From positions 1-61,822 of IMG/VR virus record IMGVR_UViG_3300036832_000756: 61,822 bases of DNA; one strand, 5' to 3'. The DNA is from a virus. The stretch's first letter is position 1; each line of letters opens with the position of its first letter. The position numbers and the translations under genes were made by a program. Positions 55,996-61,822 of this stretch are shown in pieces. The notes beneath the pieces are model-generated. The model was not told the DNA's origin, made no database searches, and saw nothing but the letters and a program-made list of their open reading frames with translations.

Positions 55996-57084
55996 TCAGG
56001 CTGCCTTCTTGGCAGCCGCCTTCTGGGCGGCAGCAGCCTTCCTGTCCTTCTCCAGGCCGTCGAGCCGCCTCTTCTCGGCACCGACGCCCCGGTTGAAGGC
56101 CGTCTTGGCGAGGACGAGGGGCTTGCCCTCCGCCGCCGCCGCCTTCTTCATGTTCGCGACCCAGGCCCGGTGGACCTCGGCGTGAGTGGCCCGGGTGTTG
56201 ACGAACTTCGTCTTGCCCGCCCGGGTCTGGACCATGCACCGACGACCGAGGAGCTCGGAGTAGAACTCCAGGTCCTGGTCCGCCTGGTTCACCATGAGCA
56301 GGCTGTCGAGGAACTGGTAGCGATCCTCGAGGGTCTCGTTCTGGGAAGCTTCCCCGTCTTCGAGCCTGACCTTGTAGGCCCTGCGGTCGTTGGCCGTGAC
56401 CTCCTCGGCTACCTGCGCGGTCTCGATCCCCGTCTCCTGAACCTCCTGCGAAGCAGCAGCCTCCTCGGCTCGGGCCCGCTCGGCCTCCGCCTCCAAGACC
56501 CTGACCTCCGCCTCGGCTTCGGCCTTGCGGGCCTCGGCACGGCGACGACGGTCCTGCTTGGCCTCGAGGTCGAAGACCTTCTCCTCGAGCTCCCGGATCT
56601 TGGCCTCGGCCGCGGACTCCACGTCCTCCTCGACCTCATCGACGTACGTCTCATCGAGGCGGACCTTGACCGGCCGCCGGTTCCAGAGCCAGGCGATGCT
56701 GTACAGCAGGATCCCGGCCCCACCGATGGCGACCAGGACCGGCAGCAGCTTGGTCCCGAGCAGCCACCCGAGCGAGGCACTGGTGGCAGCCGCGAAGGGC
56801 TTGAGCACGTAGCGCTGACTGAACACTCGGCCGGGTTCGCTCCATGCCCAGGCCTTGGCGCTGAGCTTGAGAGTACGGTCGTACACCCACGACAGCGCAG
56901 CGATCTTGCCGACCCACTTCGTGGCCCGGACCATTCTGGAGCCCGCCTTCTTGGCGATCCCCATTGTTGCGATCCTGGCCTTTCTGGCCAGGAGTAATGC
57001 GTTGTCGGCAACCCGACGCAGACCGCTGACGACGCTCCGGAGGAACGTCTGGTCAGCGGCTGGAATGGCATATGTTGCAGCCAT
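55996..57084 (-). CDS. Membrane-anchored coiled-coil protein
   Basis: A 362-aa protein from ATG 57084. Residues 1-115 are basic and amphipathic (TFLRSVVSGLRRVADNALLL). A transmembrane helix follows (LPVLVAIGGAGILLYSIAWL). Residues about 150-245 form a long Glu/Ala-rich coiled coil (IRELEEKVFDLEAKQDRRRR, AEAEAEVRVLEAEAERARAE). The C-terminal 100 residues are folded and end in a Lys/Ala tail. One could imagine a membrane scaffold for the AAA+ ATPase encoded in the same unit, but that is inference. Confidence 0.7.
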   Translation of the reverse strand: MAATYAIPAADQTFLRSVVSGLRRVADNALLLARKARIATMGIAKKAGSRMVRATKWVGKIAALSWVYDRTLKLSAKAWAWSEPGRVFSQRYVLKPFAAATSASLGWLLGTKLLPVLVAIGGAGILLYSIAWLWNRRPVKVRLDETYVDEVEEDVESAAEAKIRELEEKVFDLEAKQDRRRRAEARKAEAEAEVRVLEAEAERARAEEAAASQEVQETGIETAQVAEEVTANDRRAYKVRLEDGEASQNETLEDRYQFLDSLLMVNQADQDLEFYSELLGRRCMVQTRAGKTKFVNTRATHAEVHRAWVANMKKAAAAEGKPLVLAKTAFNRGVGAEKRRLDGLEKDRKAAAAQKAAAKKAA

Positions 57085-57138
57085 TGGAATCAACCCCTTC
57101 CAAGGGTGATAGATGAGTAATGCATGACATTGCGCGCA

Positions 57139-57154
57139 GGATCTATGCAGATCC
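57139..57154. promoter_or_regulatory. Palindromic operator candidate 1
   Basis: GGATCTATGCAGATCC: 6-bp arms around ATGC. It shares the form GGRTCTATGCAGAYCC with the site at 57186. It is 55 bp upstream of the leftward start at 57084. Confidence 0.6.
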
Positions 57155-57185
57155 ACCTCCGCAGAGGTGCCTCGCTATATGTCGT

Positions 57186-57201
57186 GGGTCTATGCAGACC
57201 C
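57186..57201. promoter_or_regulatory. Palindromic operator candidate 2
   Basis: GGGTCTATGCAGACCC, the same palindrome with compensating changes in both arms, 47 bp from candidate 1. Paired change in both arms argues for selection on the palindrome. The XRE-type protein encoded at 60855 or an unseen repressor could bind it. Confidence 0.6.
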
Positions 57202-57225
57202 CGCCCGCAGGCTCCGGACATACAA

Positions 57226-57258
57226 AAGCCCCGCCGACTCAGAGAGCCGACGGGGCTT
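57226..57258 (-). terminator. Intrinsic terminator (leftward)
   Basis: On the minus strand AAGCCCCG pairs with CGGGGCTT, and the inner TCGGCTC/GAGTCGG pairs continue with two wobbles to a 3-nt loop. The stem runs into CTTTTG. It ends the leftward unit of small genes at 57.5-61.8 kb. Confidence 0.75.
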
Positions 57259-57358
57259 AGCGAACGGGAGAGGTATCGAGCCTCACCCGTTCCGAGCGCA
57301 GGGCAGAGCCCGCGCTACTGAATGCAGTCTATCACAAGCACTACATCCACGTCTATGG

Positions 57359-57475
57359 CCTGCTGTGCCGGGCTGTGTTGGCACGACCGCTCTACGCGGA
57401 GGACCTCGGTCCTGGCCTCACTGAGCTCGCAGGAGCCACACGAGGGGCTCCCTAGGAGCGACCCGGCACAGCAGG
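57359..57475. ncRNA. Structured RNA candidate, 14-bp closing stem with three inner hairpins
   Basis: CCTGCTGTGCCGGG (57359-57372) pairs perfectly with CCCGGCACAGCAGG (57462-57475). Inside are CCGC/GCGG, GGACC/GGTCC and GGAGCC/GGCTCC stems in order. This gives a 117-nt cloverleaf-like multibranch fold with no U-tract on either strand. No anticodon arm or T-arm consensus is present, so it is not a tRNA. The strand is undetermined. A palindrome GGTCTGAGGTCAGACC lies just beyond it at 57484-57499. Confidence 0.4.
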
Positions 57476-57478
57476 GGT

Positions 57479-57712
57479 CTAGGGGTCTGAGGTCAGACCT
57501 TCTGAGGGCTCTCGGACGGTGACGCCGGGGATCAGCAGCCGAGCGATCAGCTCCTGCACCTCCGGCGGGTAGAGATCCAGGTGGACCCCTACCGCATGGT
57601 CGGCGACAGCACGCTTGTCGATCGCCTCCAGGGCGTCGGCGATCCGGCCGGTGTTGACCGCGATCTGGTGGATGTGATGCCACATCTGCTGCTCTCCGAT
57701 AGTCACTCCCAT
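57479..57712 (-). CDS. Hypothetical protein, 77 aa
   Basis: ATG 57712 behind GAGGAGG. Helical N-terminal half (QQMWHHIHQIAVNTGRIADA) of a type common in small phage proteins. Then VHLDLYPPEVQELIARLLIP. No metal or catalytic motif. Last gene before the regulatory gap. Confidence 0.6.
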   Translation of the reverse strand: MGVTIGEQQMWHHIHQIAVNTGRIADALEAIDKRAVADHAVGVHLDLYPPEVQELIARLLIPGVTVREPSEGLTSDP

Positions 57713-57728
57713 GACTGCCTCCTCACCA

Positions 57729-57848
57729 TCAATCGAGTTTCTCGTACTCGCCCAGATCTCTCCGGGCCTTGGCGGTGAAGTAGGCCTCCATCGTCAGGCA
57801 GGTGATGACCGCGGTGCCGGCCGCGGTGAGGAGGGTCGAGAGCCACAT
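57729..57848 (-). CDS. Small membrane protein, 39 aa
   Basis: ATG 57848 overlaps the preceding TGA by one base (TGATG). The product starts MWLSTLLTAAGTAVITCLTM, one transmembrane helix, followed by a charged tail (ARRDLGEYEKLD). GAGCGGAGTACTG upstream is a weak ribosome site; translational coupling is likely. Confidence 0.55.
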   Translation of the reverse strand: MWLSTLLTAAGTAVITCLTMEAYFTAKARRDLGEYEKLD

Positions 57849-58240
57849 CAGTACTCCGCTCCCCTCATCGCCCTGGCGTGCCGCTCCTCATCCTCGGCGC
57901 GGTGCGTCGGGCACAGGGTCTTGATCCAGTTGAAGGTGGCCCGCTGCTCCACGCCCTCGGTGGCACCACACCTCTCGCAGGTCTGGTCCGACTCCGCCTC
58001 GGCCTCGGAGATGGCCATGTGGAACGGGTCGGCCAGGATGTCCCCGGTGGTGGTGCCGGAGTTGGCGTAGTACCGCAGCCCGCCGAACTTCTCCTTGATC
58101 TGCAGGAGCTCGTAGTCCGGGTCGATCTCCAGCAGCCGCTGCTCCAGCCGGCGCACGAGGTCGTGCCAGCCGGTACCTACGTTGTTGATCCCCGTCATCA
58201 TGTTCGTGGGATCGATCTCAGATGGTCCTCGTAGACTCAT
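57848..58240 (-). CDS. Small zinc-binding protein, 130 aa
   Basis: ATG 58240 after GGAAGGAAGGG. GWHDLVRRLEQRLLEIDPDY with LLQIKEKFGGLRYYANSG is a recognisable opening of a family of small phage proteins. Then two metal-ligand pairs, CERCGA and LCPTHRAE. Probably one zinc ribbon; role unknown. It overlaps the next upstream gene by 23 bp. Confidence 0.65.
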   Translation of the reverse strand: MSLRGPSEIDPTNMMTGINNVGTGWHDLVRRLEQRLLEIDPDYELLQIKEKFGGLRYYANSGTTTGDILADPFHMAISEAEAESDQTCERCGATEGVEQRATFNWIKTLCPTHRAEDEERHARAMRGAEY

Positions 58241-58595
58241 CGGCTTTCCCTTCCTTCCTAGTGAACAGCTCCCGGTAGGCACCGGGAGCGGCGGTCTGCA
58301 GGGCCTTCTTGGCCTGCGTGAGCTCGGTCGTGCGCTTGGTCAGCTCGGCTGCGATGCGCTGGATCTCGTCGGACAGCACCTGGTTCAGTGCCTCGTACAG
58401 GACAGGCACCTGGCTGTAGGGGATGACGATCTCCTTGACCGCGTAGCCGGTTCCGTGCGGCTCCTCCCAGGTGGCCAGCACGACCTCCCGGGCGGCCGGC
58501 CGGTCACGCAGGCCGGTGACCTCATGGGCATCGGCGGGGTTGAACCAGTCACCGGTCCTGGCCTTGGCCCGGACCGTGAGCGTCGGGTCGGTCAT
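58218..58595 (-). CDS. Hypothetical protein, 125 aa
   Basis: ATG 58595 overlaps the preceding stop (TGATG); GTG 58598 is an alternative. The first half is beta-rich (AAREVVLATWEEPHGTGYAV, EIVIPYSQVPVLYEAL). The second half is coiled coil (EIQRIAAELTKRTTELTQAK). No domain recognised. Confidence 0.62.
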   Translation of the reverse strand: MTDPTLTVRAKARTGDWFNPADAHEVTGLRDRPAAREVVLATWEEPHGTGYAVKEIVIPYSQVPVLYEALNQVLSDEIQRIAAELTKRTTELTQAKKALQTAAPGAYRELFTRKEGKADESTRTI

Positions 58596-59104
58596 CACTC
58601 GCCCTCCTCGAACACCGAGTCAGGTGCTTCGAGAGCGGGCAGCGACGGACCACCGAGCTGGTCCAGCTCGATCAGGAGCTCGGCCCGGCGCTGCTCGTTC
58701 GCGAGCTCCAGGTCGTTCTCCAGCTTGGTCTGGCACGACTTGCAGTACATCTCGACCGGCTTCTCCTTCAGCCGCTTCGGGACGCCGTGCTTGGCATAGT
58801 AGGTGCTCATCCCGAACATCCCGAAGAAGCTGAAGACGCCGGCGAGCAGACCACCGATGCCAGACGCCCAGGCCGGGCTCACCTGGCTCCCGGACCACAG
58901 CACCATCGAGAGCGTGAACAGACACAGGGTGAGAACGCAGCCGAGGATCACTGCGCCCCAGGCGGACCAGAACAGCGCCGGACCCAGCCGGAACTGCCCG
59001 TTCCGCTTCTCCAGCACCCGAGCGGAGGAGATGCTTTCGTTCAGGACCTTGCCGTAGTAGTCCTGGACCTCGATGACATTGCCTTCGCGGTCGTAGATCT
59101 TCAT
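58595..59104 (-). CDS. Membrane protein with two helices and CxxC, 169 aa
   Basis: Two transmembrane helices (FWSAWGAVILGCVLTLCLFT and ASGIGGLLAGVFSFFGMFGM). A cytoplasmic tail has CKSC and an acidic C-terminus. The N-terminal part (KIYDREGNVIEVQDYYGKVL) is a soluble strand-rich segment. It starts directly after the preceding stop. Function unknown. Confidence 0.65.
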   Translation of the reverse strand: MKIYDREGNVIEVQDYYGKVLNESISSARVLEKRNGQFRLGPALFWSAWGAVILGCVLTLCLFTLSMVLWSGSQVSPAWASGIGGLLAGVFSFFGMFGMSTYYAKHGVPKRLKEKPVEMYCKSCQTKLENDLELANEQRRAELLIELDQLGGPSLPALEAPDSVFEEGE

Positions 59105-59446
59105 TCAGTCCTCTTCCTTGGTGGGTAGTTCCAGCGAGATCAGGCGGGGCATCGGCTCGGGCCCGGTGTAGGTGACGCACCGACAGGTGGTGAGCACCGA
59201 CTTGGGCCCGAGCCGTCCGGGGTGGGTGTGCACCATGGTGTAGTGGCACCCCTCGGTGAAGTTGTGGAAGGAGTAGTGGTGCCCACAGCCGCACACCGCC
59301 TCCGGCTCTTCCAGGCTCTTCACCCGGAGGAGCAGCTGAGCGTTGGCGGCGCGGTAGGTCTCACCCCGTCCCAGAAGTAGCAGGCAGGTGAGCAGCAGCC
59401 CCAGGCTCAGGGCCGTGCTGACCCCTGCCCAGAGCTGCAGGGTCAT
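59105..59446 (-). CDS. Membrane-anchored Cys/His-rich protein, 113 aa
   Basis: N-terminal transmembrane helix (WAGVSTALSLGLLLTCLLLL). Then a soluble domain with CGCGHHYSFH, GCHYTMVH and TCRCVTY, enough ligands for one or two zinc ions. This pattern of C.CGH..S.H...GC is found in small phage zinc proteins. ATGA overlap with the preceding gene. Confidence 0.65.
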   Translation of the reverse strand: MTLQLWAGVSTALSLGLLLTCLLLLGRGETYRAANAQLLLRVKSLEEPEAVCGCGHHYSFHNFTEGCHYTMVHTHPGRLGPKSVLTTCRCVTYTGPEPMPRLISLELPTKEED

Positions 59447-59706
59447 CTGACGATCACGTCTCCGTCGGCATTGGCCCGGTAAGTGGTGTAGGTGTTCTCC
59501 GGGTCGGCCACGATGGCCTTCGCCGCCGCCAGCGCCATCGGGTGCGGCTCGTGGTGGTAGTCCAGCGGCGTGCGTACGGGCCTGGACGGGGCCTTCCTGG
59601 GCTTGCGGGGCGTGGTCTGGACCTTCCCCTCGGCGATGGCCTTCACGGCCCTCTCGTGCAGGCTGGCGGTCTTCTGGACCGCCCGTACTTCCTTGTCCTC
59701 AGACAT
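59443..59706 (-). CDS. Basic hypothetical protein, 87 aa
   Basis: ATG 59706 behind GGAAGGAGTCACCG. A Lys/Arg/Pro-rich middle (KVQTTPRKPRKAPSRPVRTP), then a helix (HPMALAAAKAIVADPE) and a strand. Possibly nucleic-acid binding. Confidence 0.6.
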   Translation of the reverse strand: MSEDKEVRAVQKTASLHERAVKAIAEGKVQTTPRKPRKAPSRPVRTPLDYHHEPHPMALAAAKAIVADPENTYTTYRANADGDVIVR

Positions 59707-60007
59707 CGGTGACTCCTTCCGGTGAGTCGGGTACGGCGATGAACTCCAGGTCCTTCCCATGGGCCTGGAAGATCGCCTTCATGTGGATGAACAGCGAGCC
59801 CATGGCGTCGAGGCTGTCCTCGTAGCCATGAGTGACGATCCCCGCCCTCTCGTCGTCCTCGAGGAAGACGATGGTGCGGATCGGTGGGTGCTCCCCGGTC
59901 TCGGCCGCGAGGGCCTCGTCCAGGGCATCGGTCATCGTCTGGCACAGCGTGGTGAGCCGGTCGAACGGCTCGTTGCTCATGGCGGGCTCGGTGGGCTCGT
60001 CGGTCAC
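59699..60007 (-). CDS. Hypothetical protein, 102 aa
   Basis: GTG 60007 behind AAGGAGG, overlapping the preceding stop (GTGA). Acidic alpha/beta protein (LTTLCQTMTDALDEALAAET, RTIVFLEDDERAGIVTHGYE). No motif recognised. Confidence 0.6.
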   Translation of the reverse strand: MTDEPTEPAMSNEPFDRLTTLCQTMTDALDEALAAETGEHPPIRTIVFLEDDERAGIVTHGYEDSLDAMGSLFIHMKAIFQAHGKDLEFIAVPDSPEGVTDV

Positions 60008-60204
60008 GGGACTGCCTCCTTGCAAGTGGCCCGGTGGATCAGGTACAGCTGCCGTGCCAGGTAGGCATCGGCCTTGAGCCGCTGCAGCCGCCGGCGCTCC
60101 GGCGGGCTGGGGTGTCGGCTCTTGATGCGCATCTGAAGGTCACGGTGCTCACTGGTCGCGACGATCAGGTGACGCTTGAGGTCCTGACACTCCGTGCAGG
60201 TCAC
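60004..60204 (-). CDS. Small CxxC helical protein, 66 aa
   Basis: GTG 60204 in a GTGA overlap. Begins VTCTECQDLKRHLIVATSEH and ends LYLIHRATCKEAVP; CxxC at the start and a late Cys and His could hold one zinc. The middle is a basic helix. Confidence 0.58.
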   Translation of the reverse strand: MTCTECQDLKRHLIVATSEHRDLQMRIKSRHPSPPERRRLQRLKADAYLARQLYLIHRATCKEAVP

Positions 60205-60419
60205 GAAGTCTCCGGGGTGGCGAAGAACGCCTTCAGCTCCGCGACGGCCTCGGGATCGGCGGTCGTGGGGATCGACAGCCCGGTGTACATCGGCTGGCCG
60301 CAGTTGCCGCAGAACAGGAACAGGTCGATCTCCCCCTCCTTCTCGATCATCTGCGGCGAGGAGAACTTGCTCGACCCGCAGTTCTCGCAGCTGACCACGC
60401 CGTTCTCGTCGATTCTCAT
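60201..60419 (-). CDS. Small zinc-ribbon protein, 72 aa
   Basis: ATG 60419 behind GGAAGGG. SCENCGSSKF and LFCGNCGQPMYTG are two zinc knuckles of a classic ribbon, followed by an acidic helix (DPEAVAELKAFFATP). Probably nucleic-acid or protein binding. Confidence 0.68.
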   Translation of the reverse strand: MRIDENGVVSCENCGSSKFSSPQMIEKEGEIDLFLFCGNCGQPMYTGLSIPTTADPEAVAELKAFFATPETS

Positions 60420-60475
60420 TCCGTTCCCTTCCTGGTGGCTGGCATGATGGAGACTCATTCCCTTCCATGAGTGAC

Positions 60476-60514
60476 GCAGAGGCCCCGGAGCATGGTGAAC
60501 TCCGGGGCCTCTGC
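60476..60514 (-). terminator. Intergenic hairpin, 15-bp stem
   Basis: GCAGAGGCCCCGGAG pairs perfectly with CTCCGGGGCCTCTGC around a 9-nt loop. It lies between the stop of the 60529 gene and the ribosome site of the next leftward gene, with no U-tract. Confidence 0.7.
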
Positions 60515-60528
60515 GATGTGGTGACGAG

Positions 60529-60822
60529 CTAGGCAACCTCGTCTTGGGGTGGTGCCTTGTCCACGCAGTCACAGTCGTAGTGATCTGAGTAGATGTGCTG
60601 GGTGACCGGACGCTTGCCATCGGCATCCTCCGCGCCGTACGCCACCACGGTGAGCCTCGCGATGTGCCGCGAGCCCGGGACGGTCAGCAGCCTGGGGTCG
60701 ATGGCGATCCTCAGCATCCAGGCGTACTGCTTCATCGCCTCCTCGAGGTCGGTCGTCTCATTGGTGAAGACGCGACCACTGCAGAAGGTGATCCCCACCT
60801 CGAACTTCTCGGACCTGGCCAT
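60529..60822 (-). CDS. Hypothetical protein, 97 aa
   Basis: ATG 60822 behind GGAGGGG. Starts ARSEKFEVGITFCSGRVFTN, then a helix (DLEEAMKQYAWMLRIAIDPR) and strands (HIARLTVVAYGAED). The C-terminus has HIYSDHYDCDCVD with Cys and His. No family recognised. Confidence 0.6.
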   Translation of the reverse strand: MARSEKFEVGITFCSGRVFTNETTDLEEAMKQYAWMLRIAIDPRLLTVPGSRHIARLTVVAYGAEDADGKRPVTQHIYSDHYDCDCVDKAPPQDEVA

Positions 60823-60854
60823 GGTCCCCTCCTTCTTCTCGGTCCCGACCGGCC

Positions 60855-61226
60855 TCATCGCCAGTCCAGGATCTGGATGTAGCCATGATCGACTGCCGTG
60901 GGTGCGGGAGCCAGCGGCCGGTCTGGCGGACCGGTCAGACGGTTCCCGGAGTACCTCGAGCAGGTGATCGTGTAGTCACCCCAGACCACCGCATCCAGTT
61001 CGGTGGTCCGGTGCTCCTCACCTAGGACGGTGAGGAGCCTTGTCAGGGAGTCGGTAGACGGTGCCTCCCGACCCCTCTCGATGCCGTAGAGCATGGTCCG
61101 GCTGAAGCCGACTGCTCGTGCGACCTCGGCTCCCGAGAACCGGTGCTGGGTGCGCACCCCCCTGAGTAGCTCACCCAGCACGCGGTTGTCCTTGAGATGA
61201 CCAGCACCGACGTGCAGCGTGGTCAC
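60855..61226 (-). CDS. XRE-type (Cro/C1) helix-turn-helix regulator
   Basis: A 123-aa protein. Residues about 18-70 form a five-helix XRE domain: LGELLRGVRTQHRFSGAEVA, RAVGFSRTMLYGIERGREAP, STDSLTRLLTVLGE. The C-terminal half (WGDYTITCSRYSG, HGYIQILDWR) has no obvious protease or dimer motif. GTG 61226 overlaps the preceding stop. It may regulate the early leftward genes. Confidence 0.78.
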   Translation of the reverse strand: MTTLHVGAGHLKDNRVLGELLRGVRTQHRFSGAEVARAVGFSRTMLYGIERGREAPSTDSLTRLLTVLGEEHRTTELDAVVWGDYTITCSRYSGNRLTGPPDRPLAPAPTAVDHGYIQILDWR

Positions 61227-61636
61227 GAGTAGAACTCCTCGACCTTGGAGTCCAGGTGGTCCGTGTCGTCATCCTCGGCCTGGTGCCAGGCCAGCCAGTC
61301 GGAGAAGCCCAGGAGGGTCTCCTGCTGAACGACCTCCGCACGCCACAGAGCATGCTTGCCATGCTCGCGCTCCACGGTGTTCAGGAGAAACGCATGGCAG
61401 TCCGCATAGCCCTTCCGGTAGCCCGACCAGACGTTCTGCCGGGCGTCGTGCGGGACCTCGCGGACAGACCCGGACTTGGCCCGGCAGAGAGCACCGCCCC
61501 GGGCCCCGCAGTAGGGACACCACACGTCGAGCACGGTCGGGCCGGGCTCGGGTACCTCGGCTGCCTGGATGTCCGAGAGCTGCACGCCCTGGACACCGTA
61601 GAAGTCGGAGGCCTTGGGCTCCGGTGTCTCGTCCAT
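61223..61636 (-). CDS. Zinc-finger protein of phage C..C..C..H type, 137 aa
   Basis: ATG 61636 after GGGAGGG. The core VWCPYCGARGGALCRAKSGS with VREVPHDAR is the short zinc finger found in many actinophage and Streptomyces proteins. A helical C-terminal half follows (GYADCHAFLLNTVEREHGKH, FSDWLAWHQAEDDDTD). Likely DNA- or RNA-contacting. Confidence 0.68.
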   Translation of the reverse strand: MDETPEPKASDFYGVQGVQLSDIQAAEVPEPGPTVLDVWCPYCGARGGALCRAKSGSVREVPHDARQNVWSGYRKGYADCHAFLLNTVEREHGKHALWRAEVVQQETLLGFSDWLAWHQAEDDDTDHLDSKVEEFYS

Positions 61637-61818
61637 CAGCCCTCCCTGGTCCAGTCGTGGCACTTGCCGCAGTAGCCCTCGCGGGCGTCGTTGGGGTTCC
61701 ACGACTCCGCGCCGCAGCGCGGACAGGTGAACGACGGCTGCTCGGCGATGATCCGGTTCACCGCCTCCTGGGCACGACGAGCGCGGTCCAGGAAGGCCCG
61801 GAGCACACCCTCGTCCAT
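61636..61818 (-). CDS. Small zinc-ribbon protein, 60 aa (start near window edge)
   Basis: From ATG 61818; only 4 bp of sequence lie upstream, so an earlier start outside the window cannot be excluded. An N-terminal helix (VLRAFLDRARRAQEAVNRII), then FTCPRCGAES and YCGKCHDW, a zinc ribbon. TGA overlaps the next ATG. Confidence 0.6.
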   Translation of the reverse strand: MDEGVLRAFLDRARRAQEAVNRIIAEQPSFTCPRCGAESWNPNDAREGYCGKCHDWTREG

Positions 61819-61822
61819 GTCG

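Larger units (their letters stand above)
57085..57478. other. Regulatory intergenic region
   Basis: 394 bp without a credible gene. It holds two related palindromes (57139-57154, 57186-57201), a leftward terminator (57226-57258) and a long inverted repeat enclosing three small hairpins (57359-57475). The layout suggests that transcription from upstream ends here and a new, controlled leftward transcript starts. Confidence 0.65.

Noticed and set aside
57124-57424. Short rightward open frames in the 57-kb gap
   Set aside because: They run through the palindromes and the terminator, have no ribosome site, and are opposite to the local transcription direction.

Overview
The window is a contiguous piece of a high-GC tailed phage (siphovirus-type) genome from an actinobacterial host. 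Evidence: a complete HK97-style head and long-tail module, a WhiB-type iron-sulfur regulator (a family confined to actinobacteria and their phages), strong G/C bias at third codon positions, many GTG starts and 4-bp ATGA/GTGA overlaps. No integrase, tRNA, CRISPR array or attachment site was recognised, so lifestyle is undecided. The left edge cuts into dnaE; the right edge falls at the start of a small zinc-ribbon gene.

Layout. (1) 1-9.8 kb, rightward: DNA metabolism and regulation. A phage DNA polymerase III alpha subunit, a small HNH protein, a Cas4/RecB-like nuclease, several small ORFs, two paralogous endonuclease/exonuclease/phosphatase (EEP) fold proteins each followed by a tiny one-helix membrane peptide, a ribbon-helix-helix regulator behind a triple palindrome, a RuvC-like resolvase, a WhiB protein and a terminase-small-subunit-like protein. 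(2) 9.85-19.3 kb, rightward: fibre and minor tail proteins (collagen-like, carbohydrate-binding-like, fibronectin III, receptor-binding-like), interrupted by one leftward secreted-protein gene that looks like a moron. (3) 19.3-20.9 kb: two acidic proteins, an M23 endolysin, a holin candidate. (4) 20.9-41.1 kb: large terminase, portal, a 1237-aa unknown virion-type protein, MuF protein, prohead protease, scaffold, decoration protein, major capsid protein, head-tail connectors, tail terminator, major tail protein and the frameshifted tail assembly chaperones. (5) 41.1-51.8 kb: 2031-aa tape measure protein with two cell-wall hydrolase-like domains, then distal tail and hub proteins. (6) 51.8-52.3 kb: a non-coding region packed with hairpins where the converging rightward and leftward units meet. 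(7) 52.3-61.8 kb, leftward: ParB-like protein, AAA+ ATPase, a membrane coiled-coil protein, an XRE-type regulator and many small zinc-ribbon proteins, with a 0.4-kb regulatory gap near 57.1-57.5 kb.

Most striking feature: six proteins scattered through the virion genes share a short peptide SAFG(V/I)(D/E)H followed a few residues later by a lysine (five N-terminal, one C-terminal). The bodies of these proteins are mostly rich in Ala/Gly and basic residues. I infer a family of virion cargo proteins with a common sorting tag, probably linked to the prohead protease, which carries a similar Ala/Gly-rich N-terminal half. Other points: an endonuclease VII-type gene inserted at the start of the major tail gene with duplication of its first codons; a duplicated nuclease plus membrane-peptide unit around a palindromic operator cluster; candidate leaderless promoters; and structured RNA candidates at 51.8-52.3 and 57.36-57.48 kb. 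All function calls come from reading the sequence; no database search was run.
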